Of a stretch of DNA of 5,253 nt, positions 1 through 4,538 are shown one piece after another. The stretch is taken from NCBI GenBank assembly GCA_002448495.1, contig DJYL01000221.1:1-5253 (forward strand). The letters are read 5' to 3'. The translations under genes and the position numbers were made by a program. Source of the DNA: Pseudoselenomonas ruminantium. Its GTDB lineage: Bacteria > Bacillota > Negativicutes > Selenomonadales > Selenomonadaceae. Within the stretch, counting starts at the first letter, position 1, and every line of letters begins with the position of its first letter. Under the pieces are notes generated by a model, which made no database searches, was not told the origin of the DNA, and was given only the letters and a program-made list of their open reading frames with translations.

Positions 1-1
1 G

Positions 2-247
2 ACCTTTATCATTGGCGAAATGGGGGATAAAACCCAGCTCGCTGCCGTGGCGCTCGCTTCCGAGATGGGCAGCTGGCTGTGGGTCTTTGCGGGGGCTGTA
101 GCTGGGATGCTCATTGCCGACGGCATGGGGCTTGTGGCCGGCAACTATCTGCAAAAGAAAATATCGCCCCCGACCATGCAAAAGGTGTCGGCGGCGATAT
201 TTATCGTGTTTGGTTTGGCAGGGCTGGTGCAATGCTTGTTTCTATAA
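2..247 (+). CDS. GDT1/TMEM165 family (UPF0016) cation transporter, C-terminal part, 5' truncated
   Basis: The reading frame is open from base 2, so the gene begins left of the window and the ATG at position 20 is internal. The visible peptide starts TFIIGEMGDKTQLAAVALAS. It carries the E-x-G-D-K-T/S motif of the GDT1/TMEM165 family (UPF0016), integral-membrane proteins that transport Mn2+ or Ca2+ against H+. In the family the acidic motif residues line the cation path. Two hydrophobic stretches follow the motif: WLWVFAGAVAGMLIADGMGLVAG, then, after a short basic and proline-rich loop (KKISPPTMQK), a last helix ending GLAGLVQCLFL. That is the usual ending of one GDT1 repeat. Bacterial members usually have two such motifs in about 190 residues, and only one is visible here. 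No terminator lies directly after the stop; the first is at 337-382. The family is clear, but the ion specificity cannot be read from this piece. Confidence 0.85.
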   Translation, partial: TFIIGEMGDKTQLAAVALASEMGSWLWVFAGAVAGMLIADGMGLVAGNYLQKKISPPTMQKVSAAIFIVFGLAGLVQCLFL

Positions 248-265
248 AAATATCATAGGCTATTC

Positions 266-294
266 TTGCGAAATGGATTTAGAGATAGTATAAT
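266..294 (+). promoter_or_regulatory. sigma-A-type promoter for a short antisense RNA
   Basis: A -35 TTGCGA (266-271) and a perfect -10 TATAAT (289-294) are separated by 17 bp, which predicts a transcript starting near 301. No convincing reading frame follows before the terminator at 337-382, so the product should be a short untranslated RNA. Confidence 0.7.
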
Positions 295-300
295 GTAATT

Positions 301-382
301 GACAATAAGGTGATTCGGTTCATCTCTGAACCAAAAGAAAAAGCCCCGTTGGCTTGACGAACCAACATGAGGGGCTTTTTTC
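301..382 (+). ncRNA. predicted ~80-nt antisense RNA (type I antitoxin-like)
   Basis: The ends are inferred from the promoter at 266-294 and the terminator at 337-382. The RNA would hold a 6-bp hairpin (317-322 with 327-332, loop TCTC) followed by the terminator hairpin, whose loop is CTTGACGAA (353-361). Two segments match plus-strand sequence inside the convergent peptide gene, so this RNA can pair with that mRNA. Bases 319-332 match 531-546 with a 2-nt gap. This covers the end of the Shine-Dalgarno, the spacer and the start codon. TTGACGAA at 354-361 matches 569-576 in the mRNA leader. The two pairing blocks lie in the correct antiparallel order, with 21 and 22 nt between them. This resembles RNAII of the enterococcal par locus. 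No RNA data are available and the function is inferred. Confidence 0.65.
337..382. terminator. bidirectional intrinsic terminator shared by the antisense RNA and the peptide mRNA
   Basis: GAAAAAGCCCC (337-347) pairs with GGGGCTTTTTTC (371-382). The stem continues inward as GTTGG (348-352) with CCAAC (362-366), leaving a 4-nt bulge (367-370). The loop is 353-361. The upper strand ends in six Ts and the lower strand reads CTTTTTC then TTTTGG, so it can stop transcription in both directions. It ends the plus-strand RNA from 301 and the minus-strand transcript from about 588, and probably also the transporter gene. Confidence 0.85.
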
Positions 383-419
383 TTAGGTTCTTCTGCTTGA
401 CGGAGCAGGGAGGACATTC

Positions 420-459
420 GGTTGGATTACCACAATGTATGTTGGTTACATACCCAACC
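420..459 (-). other. nested RNA hairpin over the end of the 29-aa ORF
   Basis: The outer stem GGTTGG (420-425) pairs with CCAACC (454-459). The inner stem GTATGT (437-442) pairs with ACATAC (448-453), with loop TGGTT. An 11-nt bulge (426-436) sits on one side. In the minus-strand mRNA the structure includes the last codons and the stop codon of the peptide gene. It could stabilise the message or slow ribosomes at termination. Only the base pairing is seen; the effect is a guess. Confidence 0.5.
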
Positions 460-535
460 AGTGCAAGACAATCTCAGCGATAATACCGCCGATAACACTT
501 GTCAGCACATTGACCGCGAAGGTGATCGCATTCAT
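446..535 (-). CDS. 29-residue hydrophobic peptide, candidate Fst-like type I toxin
   Basis: This small ORF starts with ATG at 535-533 and ends with TAA at 448-446. A strong Shine-Dalgarno AAGGAGG (551-545) lies 9 nt upstream, and behind that an extended -10 promoter (595-603). The peptide begins MNAITFAVNVL and continues SVIGGIIAEIVLHWLGM. It is a single membrane-spanning segment over about residues 4-24 with one acidic residue inside (Glu21) and a short His-Trp end. It has the size and build of Fst/Ldr-type membrane toxins. From memory, its G-x3-E-x5-L spacing resembles Fst of plasmid pAD1, but it lacks the charged C-terminal tail of Fst. It faces a convergent antisense RNA complementary to its start region. 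The 61-codon frame overlapping it on the same strand (474-656) has no supporting signal. Toxicity is inferred from architecture. The main alternative is a harmless small membrane protein. Confidence 0.72.
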   Translation of the reverse strand: MNAITFAVNVLTSVIGGIIAEIVLHWLGM

Positions 536-538
536 CGT

Positions 539-578
539 TCTGAACCTCCTTCCTCGCCGGATTAACCTTTGACGAAGG
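539..578 (-). promoter_or_regulatory. leader of peptide mRNA with antisense-RNA target sites and small hairpin
   Basis: In the minus-strand RNA a small hairpin CCTT-CGTCA-AAGG (578-566) exposes CGTCA, the complement of the antisense RNA's terminator loop (plus-strand TTGACGAA at 569-576 and at 354-361). The second site, plus-strand TCTGAACC at 539-546, repeats 325-332 and overlaps the 3' end of the Shine-Dalgarno. CCTTC (578-574) could also pair with GAAGG (552-548) at the front of the Shine-Dalgarno, giving an alternative closed state. The repeats are seen directly; the switching is inferred. Confidence 0.55.
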
Positions 579-594
579 CTGTGGCAACTTGATT

Positions 595-603
595 ATTATA
601 ACA
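595..603 (-). promoter_or_regulatory. extended -10 promoter for the 29-aa peptide mRNA
   Basis: On the minus strand TGTTATAAT gives a perfect -10 TATAAT (600-595) preceded by the TGn extended -10 element (603-601). No good -35 sits at the standard distance; TTTACA (625-620) is 19 bp away. Extended -10 promoters often work without a strong -35. The predicted start is near 588, giving a leader of about 52 nt and a transcript of about 250 nt to the terminator at 382-337. Confidence 0.65.
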
Positions 604-620
604 CAAGATGACGCGTTGAT

Positions 621-674
621 GTAAAAATAAAAAAGAATCCCCTGGAAGGAACGCAACTCCTCCGAGGGATTCTT
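621..674 (-). terminator. intrinsic terminator downstream of the Fic gene
   Basis: AAGAATCCC (633-641) pairs with GGGATTCTT (666-674). Further pairing inside joins GGA (644-646) with TCC (661-663) and GGA (648-650) with TCC (658-660). On the minus strand the stem is followed by a T-rich run (632-621), so it stops leftward transcription from fic and insulates the peptide promoter. The plus-strand side has no T-tract. Confidence 0.8.
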
Positions 675-683
675 GCATAATTA

Positions 684-824
684 TCAAGATAAATGATGCG
701 TTTGCATGTCTAATTCTTGTAGTTTGCTCAATAAATCCTGGGCAAAGTCAAGGAAATTTTCCCTTTTGTCGGCAGGAATGGTAGACTTGCGGTTAAATTT
801 GTATTCAAATTTATGAAAATAAAT
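684..824 (-). pseudogene. orphan coding-like fragment downstream of fic (gene remnant?)
   Basis: A 46-codon minus-strand frame runs from just after a TAA (827-825) to TGA at 686-684. It reads like real protein: FEYKFNRKST, then an amphipathic helix, ENFLDFAQDLLSKLQELD, then QTHHLS. It has no ATG before its last seven codons and no ribosome binding site, and it overlaps the end of fic by 14 nt in a different frame. It may be the C-terminal remnant of a gene whose front was lost when fic arrived. It could also be a tail reached by frameshifting from fic, but fic already ends in the usual way (ARINLFS), which argues against that. The family is not recognised. Confidence 0.35.
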
Positions 825-1479
825 TTATTCTTGCTTCTTCATCAGCATTTAATTTTAAGGAAAATTTTGTAAGTCCATTTACATCTTCTGTATTCAAATA
901 GCTGATATATTCAGCTTTGTCCTCTTTTGTTACAACTATGGGAGCAATACCTTTTTGCAAGCAGATATAGACCATCAAAGCACGGCCTACACGACCATTA
1001 CCATCTGAGAAGGGGTGAATGCGTTCAAAAGCAATATGTTGACGGCAAATAGCTTCAATAATACCTTCTTTTTCTGGGGTTTCTAATTGTGCTTCAAGAT
1101 TCAATATCCATTCTTGTAATTCCGTAATAACCATATATGGCTGTGTTGGGGTGAAACTAGCACCTATAATCATATTGGGAATGGTCTTAAAAGTACCAGC
1201 AACGCCATCTATTGCGTTTTGGCAAAGCAGAAAATGTATTTTTTTGATTAGTTCCAAACTAAGTGGCGGTAAATCTTCTAAATTATCACGAATAAACTGC
1301 ATGAATCCTTTGTAGTTTATTACCTCATTTAATTCTCGCAAATTCATTGCCCTGGGGATATATCCGTCAATAAGGATGCTTTTGGTTTCACCTTGCGTTA
1401 AAGTGTTTCCTTCAATGGCTGTACTATGATGAGCCATGCGAACCAATAAATCATCGAGATAATCATTTGATATTTTCAT
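811..1479 (-). CDS. fic: Fic family protein (AMP-transferase), class II
   Basis: Fic enzymes transfer AMP from ATP to a hydroxyl side chain of a target protein in the cytoplasm. The signature HxFx(D/E)GNGRxxR is intact as HPFSDGNGRVGR (residues 155-166), with catalytic His155 and phosphate-binding Asn161 and Arg163. The flap that positions the target is around 104-115 (IIGASFTPTQPY). Near the N-terminus, S19-T-A-I-E23-G24 fits the inhibitory motif (S/T)xxxE(G/N), whose Glu blocks productive ATP binding. An N-terminal location defines class II self-inhibited Fic proteins, so no separate antitoxin is expected. The length of 222 is normal for a single-domain member. The ATG has AAGGA (1491-1487) 7 nt upstream. 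Transcription is probably monocistronic, between terminators at 1552-1587 and 621-674. The gene is visibly AT-richer than ilvA next to it, which suggests transfer. The target protein is unknown. Confidence 0.92.
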   Translation of the reverse strand: MKISNDYLDDLLVRMAHHSTAIEGNTLTQGETKSILIDGYIPRAMNLRELNEVINYKGFMQFIRDNLEDLPPLSLELIKKIHFLLCQNAIDGVAGTFKTIPNMIIGASFTPTQPYMVITELQEWILNLEAQLETPEKEGIIEAICRQHIAFERIHPFSDGNGRVGRALMVYICLQKGIAPIVVTKEDKAEYISYLNTEDVNGLTKFSLKLNADEEARINLFS

Positions 1480-1522
1480 GGTTTTTTCCTTTTCAATCTC
1501 AAAATACGCTGTTTTTCGTTAA

Positions 1523-1550
1523 ATGTTATTCTTCAAATACGTTAATGCAA
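1523..1550 (-). promoter_or_regulatory. weak candidate promoter for fic
   Basis: On the minus strand TTGCAT (1550-1545) and TAACAT (1528-1523) are 16 bp apart, matching the consensus at about 3/6 and 4/6. It sits just past the ilvA terminator, where a fic promoter is needed. No better pair was found in this gap. Confidence 0.3.
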
Positions 1551-1551
1551 C

Positions 1552-1587
1552 AAAAAAAGCTCTAGGTGAGAAGCCAAGAGCTTTTTC
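1552..1587 (-). terminator. intrinsic terminator of ilvA
   Basis: AAAAAGCTCT (1554-1563) pairs perfectly with AGAGCTTTTT (1577-1586) around a 13-nt loop. On the minus strand the stem runs directly into seven Ts (1558-1552), about 45 nt past the ilvA stop. Five Ts on the other strand could also give weak rightward termination. Confidence 0.85.
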
Positions 1588-1632
1588 TGCAATTTCTCTA
1601 TAACTTAATTATAGCAAAAAGGCTAGGGATGG

Positions 1633-2883
1633 TCAATAAATCCTCTCCAGTTCATACCCATTATCATGCAATGCTTTGACAATGCGCTGAATATGTTCTT
1701 CGTTGTTGGTTTCGCAGGTGACTTCGAGGATTACCTTCTTGAAGCTGTCGGTCACTTTGGACTGGTTGTGGTTGAGTTCGATGACGTTGGCGTTTTCCTC
1801 GGCGAGGATGCGGGAGATGGTGAGGAGCTGCCCCGGTTTATCCGGCAGGAGTACGCCGAAGCAGAATACCCGGCCACGGGCTATCTTGGCTTTTTCGATT
1901 AAAGCGGAGATTGTGGAGATATCGATATTGCCGCCGCTGATGATGGCGGCTACTTTTTTGCCCTTGAAGGGGAGTTTGGAGAGGGCGGCGAGGGAGAGGA
2001 CGCCCGCGCCTTCGGCAATGAGTTTGTGTTTTTCGATGAGCGATAACAGAGCGCCCATGATTTCCATTTCGGAAACGGTGATGATATCGTCAAGGTATTT
2101 CTTGCAGAATTCATAAGTCAGCGTGCCGGCGGTCTTTACGGCGCAGCCGTCGGCTACGGTGTCGGCGGATTTCAGGGTGGTGATTTTCCCTTTGGCAAGG
2201 GCAGCTTTCATGCAGGCGGCGTTTTCCGGTTCTACGCCGATAACTTTGATGTCGGGATTGACGAGTTTCGTGGCCAAGGCCACGCCGGAGGCAAAGCCGC
2301 CGCCGCCGATGGGCACGAGGATAGCGTCAATGTCCTTGCAGGCATCAATGATTTCCAGGGCCGTAGTGCCCTGACCTAAAAGTACCTGTAAATCGTTGAA
2401 GGGGTGGATATAGACATAGCCATGTTGTTTTTGGAGTTCCAAACTGTAAGTGTAGGCATCGTCAAAGCCGTCACCGTGCAGGACAACCTCTGCGCCGAGG
2501 GCTTTGGTGCCTTCGACTTTGAGGATAGGGGTGGTGGCGGGCATACAGATAACGGCCTTGACACCGAGTTTTTGGGCGGCGAAGGCTACGCCCTGTGCAT
2601 GGTTGCCGGCAGATGAGGTGATAACGCCCTTGGCTCGTTCTTCGGGGGTGAGCTGGCTGATTTTATTGTAAGCACCGCGCAGCTTGAAAGCACCGGTGTG
2701 CTGAAGGTTTTCCGGCTTGAGAAAAACTTTGTTGCCGGACAGTTCCGAGAAAAAGTCGCTTTCAATCAGGCGGGTTTTGCGTACGATGCCTTCTAAATTG
2801 CGGGCGGCCTGATAGACGCCGGCGATGGTGGTCTGTTCGACGATTTCGGTATTATTGGGCTGGCTGTGTTTTTCTTTGGACAT
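1633..2883 (-). CDS. ilvA: threonine ammonia-lyase (threonine deaminase), short ACT-domain form
   Basis: This PLP enzyme converts L-threonine to 2-oxobutanoate and ammonia. That is the first committed step of isoleucine synthesis, and in fermenters it also degrades threonine. The fold-type II catalytic domain occupies about residues 20-330. It has the PLP lysine in GAFKLRG (Lys67), the substrate loop SSAGNHAQG (90-98), the phosphate-binding glycines PIGGGG (191-196) and the cofactor-ring region SGGNID (316-321). A single ACT domain follows (about 335-416, RVFCFGVLLPDKPGQLL...), likely for allosteric control. The length of 416 fits the ~400-residue form with one ACT domain, not the ~510-residue E. 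coli IlvA with two, so tdcB is an alternative symbol. The ATG has AGGAGG (2896-2891) 7 nt upstream and a clear promoter. It is monocistronic and divergent from the usp pair. No T-box or leader peptide is seen in the ~70-nt leader. Confidence 0.93.
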   Translation of the reverse strand: MSKEKHSQPNNTEIVEQTTIAGVYQAARNLEGIVRKTRLIESDFFSELSGNKVFLKPENLQHTGAFKLRGAYNKISQLTPEERAKGVITSSAGNHAQGVAFAAQKLGVKAVICMPATTPILKVEGTKALGAEVVLHGDGFDDAYTYSLELQKQHGYVYIHPFNDLQVLLGQGTTALEIIDACKDIDAILVPIGGGGFASGVALATKLVNPDIKVIGVEPENAACMKAALAKGKITTLKSADTVADGCAVKTAGTLTYEFCKKYLDDIITVSEMEIMGALLSLIEKHKLIAEGAGVLSLAALSKLPFKGKKVAAIISGGNIDISTISALIEKAKIARGRVFCFGVLLPDKPGQLLTISRILAEENANVIELNHNQSKVTDSFKKVILEVTCETNNEEHIQRIVKALHDNGYELERIY

Positions 2884-2959
2884 AATATAGCCTCCTCAGC
2901 TTTTGTTGTTTACATAAAGTTTATTTTTATGGTGAATTATTAATAAAAATGTTCTATTT

Positions 2960-2989
2960 AGTGTAGCATTATCCGTGAGAAAATGTCAA
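2960..2989 (-). promoter_or_regulatory. promoter of ilvA
   Basis: On the minus strand a perfect -35 TTGACA (2989-2984) and -10 TACACT (2965-2960) are separated by 18 bp. The predicted start is near 2953, leaving about 70 nt of AT-rich leader before the ilvA ATG at 2883. Confidence 0.75.
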
Positions 2990-2992
2990 TGT

Positions 2993-3025
2993 ATTTTCTG
3001 AGCATTGAGGGAGGATTTTCTAAGC
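2993..3025. repeat. imperfect direct repeat in the ilvA-usp divergent gap
   Basis: ATTTTCTGAGC (2993-3003) recurs as ATTTTCTAAGC (3015-3025), 10 of 11 identical and 22 bp apart, or two helical turns. It lies immediately upstream of the ilvA -35 and ahead of the usp genes, where an operator would be expected. No known regulator site was recognised, and the repeat may be chance in AT-rich DNA. No good -35/-10 pair for the usp genes is visible; only GATAAT (3047-3052) resembles a -10. Confidence 0.35.
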
Positions 3026-3073
3026 GGGGGCGCGAAATACTAGGTAGATAATCTTTACGGGGAGGTTGATGAG

Positions 3074-3502
3074 ATGAAGTTATCCCGTATTTTGGTGCCG
3101 GTGGATGCGTCCGATACTTCGCGGCGTGCCTTGCTGTTTGCGGCTGATTTGGCTCAGGAGATGCAAGCAAAGCTGGATATTTTGCATGTGACGTATTTTA
3201 CAAGTGAGACAGATGCGCAGGAGGAAAGCTGGCTGCCAGATGAAATTGCCGGTCATGTGCGCAGTGATGAAGCGGCGACAAAGAGCATGGTTGAAGGCTG
3301 CAGGCTGGAGAATGTGGCTTATGCGTATCATTGCCGTACGGGGATACCGGTGGAGGAAATCCTGCAGTTTGCGGAGGAAAGCCTGCCGGATTTAATCGTG
3401 ACTGGCGGCCGCGGGCTTGGTGTTGTGGAAGGCTTTTTCGCAGGCAGTGTCAGTCAGGAGTTAGTGGAACGGGCACAGACAGCTGTGATGGTGGTTAAAT
3501 AG
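3074..3502 (+). CDS. universal stress protein (UspA family), first of a tandem pair
   Basis: This is a cytoplasmic single-domain Usp protein of 142 residues, a normal length. It opens with the family start RILVPVDASD (Asp11 contacts adenine in ATP-binding members). It ends with the nucleotide-binding signature G-x2-G-x9-G-(S/T), seen as G111-GR-G114 then G124-S125, followed by the last strand VMVVK. It therefore belongs to the ATP-binding (MJ0577-like) subgroup rather than the UspA/non-binding one. Relative to its partner at 3523 it has a longer acidic insert around residues 43-70 (SETDAQEESWLPDE...). The ATG has GGGGAGG (3059-3065) 8 nt upstream. The stop is 20 nt before the next gene's start, so the two are co-transcribed. 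Usp proteins respond to starvation, oxygen or energy stress; the trigger here is unknown. Confidence 0.9.
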   Translation: MKLSRILVPVDASDTSRRALLFAADLAQEMQAKLDILHVTYFTSETDAQEESWLPDEIAGHVRSDEAATKSMVEGCRLENVAYAYHCRTGIPVEEILQFAEESLPDLIVTGGRGLGVVEGFFAGSVSQELVERAQTAVMVVK

Positions 3503-3522
3503 CTTTAGAGGGGGTAATCTTT

Positions 3523-3939
3523 ATGATGAAAAATATTCTTGTGCCGGTGGATGGCTCGGAAGGTTCAGACCGCGCAGTGGCAGAGGCTATTGCCATGGCG
3601 GAGGTCTGTGAGGCAAAGCTCAACTTCCTCTATGTGGCCAATATCAATCAGCTGGCAATTAATGCCTGCCTGTCGGATGCGATTTTGGAGGCCGTGACCA
3701 AGGCGGGCAATGTCATTTTGGATAGGGCTATGGAAATGGTGCCTTCGGGAATTGAGAAGGAAGCATTTTCGGAAACCGGGTCGCCGGCGGTGGTGATTCT
3801 GGATTTTGCAGCGGCTAATGATATTGAGTTAATCATCATGGGCAGCAGAGGTCTGGGGATTGTCAAAGGGGTGCTTTTGGGCAGCGTCAGTCAGTACATT
3901 GTGGAACAGGCGAAATGTCCGGTGCTGGTGGTGAAGTAA
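3523..3939 (+). CDS. universal stress protein (UspA family), second of a tandem pair
   Basis: This 138-residue Usp protein opens NILVPVDGSEGS (Asp10). It carries a textbook ATP-binding signature, G107-SR-G110, nine residues, G120-S121, and ends CPVLVVK. It resembles its upstream neighbour around both ATP-site segments (ILVPVD; RGLG, GSVSQ, VE.A) but differs in the middle. The pair therefore looks like an old duplication that diverged, perhaps able to form mixed dimers. The ATG at 3523 has GAGGGGG (3508-3514) 8 nt upstream; a second ATG at 3526 is less well spaced. The gene ends 8 nt before the start of the shared terminator. The regulatory partner is unknown. Confidence 0.92.
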   Translation: MMKNILVPVDGSEGSDRAVAEAIAMAEVCEAKLNFLYVANINQLAINACLSDAILEAVTKAGNVILDRAMEMVPSGIEKEAFSETGSPAVVILDFAAANDIELIIMGSRGLGIVKGVLLGSVSQYIVEQAKCPVLVVK

Positions 3940-3947
3940 GCAATTAT

Positions 3948-4001
3948 AAAAAGCAAAGCATCTAAACTCACTGCGTTCAAACAGTAGATGCTTTGCTTTT
4001 T
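3948..4001. terminator. bidirectional terminator between usp pair and nrd operon
   Basis: AAAAAGCAAAGCATCTA (3948-3964) pairs perfectly over 17 bp with TAGATGCTTTGCTTTTT (3985-4001) around a 20-nt loop. T-runs lie on both strands. It ends the rightward usp transcript and the leftward nrdG transcript, whose stop is at 4040. Confidence 0.92.
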
Positions 4002-4039
4002 TTAGGTGGTGGGCAAAAAATATTTTCTTAACGCGAAAT

Positions 4040-4537
4040 TCAAATGTCCAAAAGGCGAATCTTTCCCGTCTGGCGGTAGGCGTTCATATCAATGATGCGC
4101 TGGTTGGCGGAGCCGCGGAAGTTCAGGGTTAAGTCCCGCTGTTTTTCTTCGTAGCGTCCATCCACGAGAACGTCGATTTCTTTGAGCAGGCTGTCAATGG
4201 CGGGATTTTTTTTGGCGGTGAGTTCTTCCAGCGTGTAGCCTGTGTAACTCCAAACGTCAAGCCCGCGGGCGTGAGCCTCGCGGGCTAGTTTGGTAAGGGG
4301 GGAGGGCTGGAGAAAGGGTTCTCCGCCGCTGAAGGTTATGCCGTCCAGCAGGGGATTGGCATCGATAAGGGAGAGAATTTCTGCGGTGTCGGCATCTCTG
4401 CCGCCTGTGAACGGGTGGGTGCTTTGGTTATGGCAGCCGGGGCAGTTATGGGGGCAGCCTTGGGTAAAGACCGTTATCCGCAAGCCTTCACCGTCCACAA
4501 TGGAATCTTCCACGATACCGGCAATGCGTATTTTCAT
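4040..4537 (-). CDS. nrdG: anaerobic ribonucleotide reductase activating protein (radical SAM)
   Basis: NrdG is a small radical-SAM enzyme that uses a [4Fe-4S] cluster and S-adenosylmethionine to put a glycyl radical on class III ribonucleotide reductase (NrdD). This allows dNTP synthesis without oxygen. The cluster ligands are in the standard CX3CX2C as CPHNCPGC (Cys28, Cys32, Cys35), within FTQGCPHNCPGCHN. The SAM-binding GGE motif is FSGGEP (residues 69-74). VLVDGRYE (123-130) and a late FRGSANQRIID (140-150) are also typical. The 165 residues match the family. The ATG is one base past the stop of the upstream gene (TGATATG), and no Shine-Dalgarno is visible before it. It is therefore probably translated by coupling to that gene. 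The gene lies in an operon under a promoter with NrdR-type boxes. The full-size NrdD partner is not in the window. Confidence 0.95.
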   Translation of the reverse strand: MKIRIAGIVEDSIVDGEGLRITVFTQGCPHNCPGCHNQSTHPFTGGRDADTAEILSLIDANPLLDGITFSGGEPFLQPSPLTKLAREAHARGLDVWSYTGYTLEELTAKKNPAIDSLLKEIDVLVDGRYEEKQRDLTLNFRGSANQRIIDMNAYRQTGKIRLLDI

Positions 4538-4538
4538 A

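Noticed and set aside
474..656. 61-codon minus-strand frame overlapping the 29-aa peptide gene
   Set aside because: Its start lies inside the fic terminator and upstream of the predicted transcription start. It has basic, low-complexity composition and no supporting signal, while the overlapping small frame has a strong ribosome site and promoter.
1666..2616. Several plus-strand frames and one minus-strand frame inside ilvA
   Set aside because: All lie within the intact, fully conserved threonine deaminase gene and have no domain, start signal or promoter of their own.
2884..2953. T-box riboswitch or leader-peptide attenuator upstream of ilvA
   Set aside because: The leader is only about 70 nt, and no T-box sequence, run of Ile codons or terminator hairpin lies between promoter and start.
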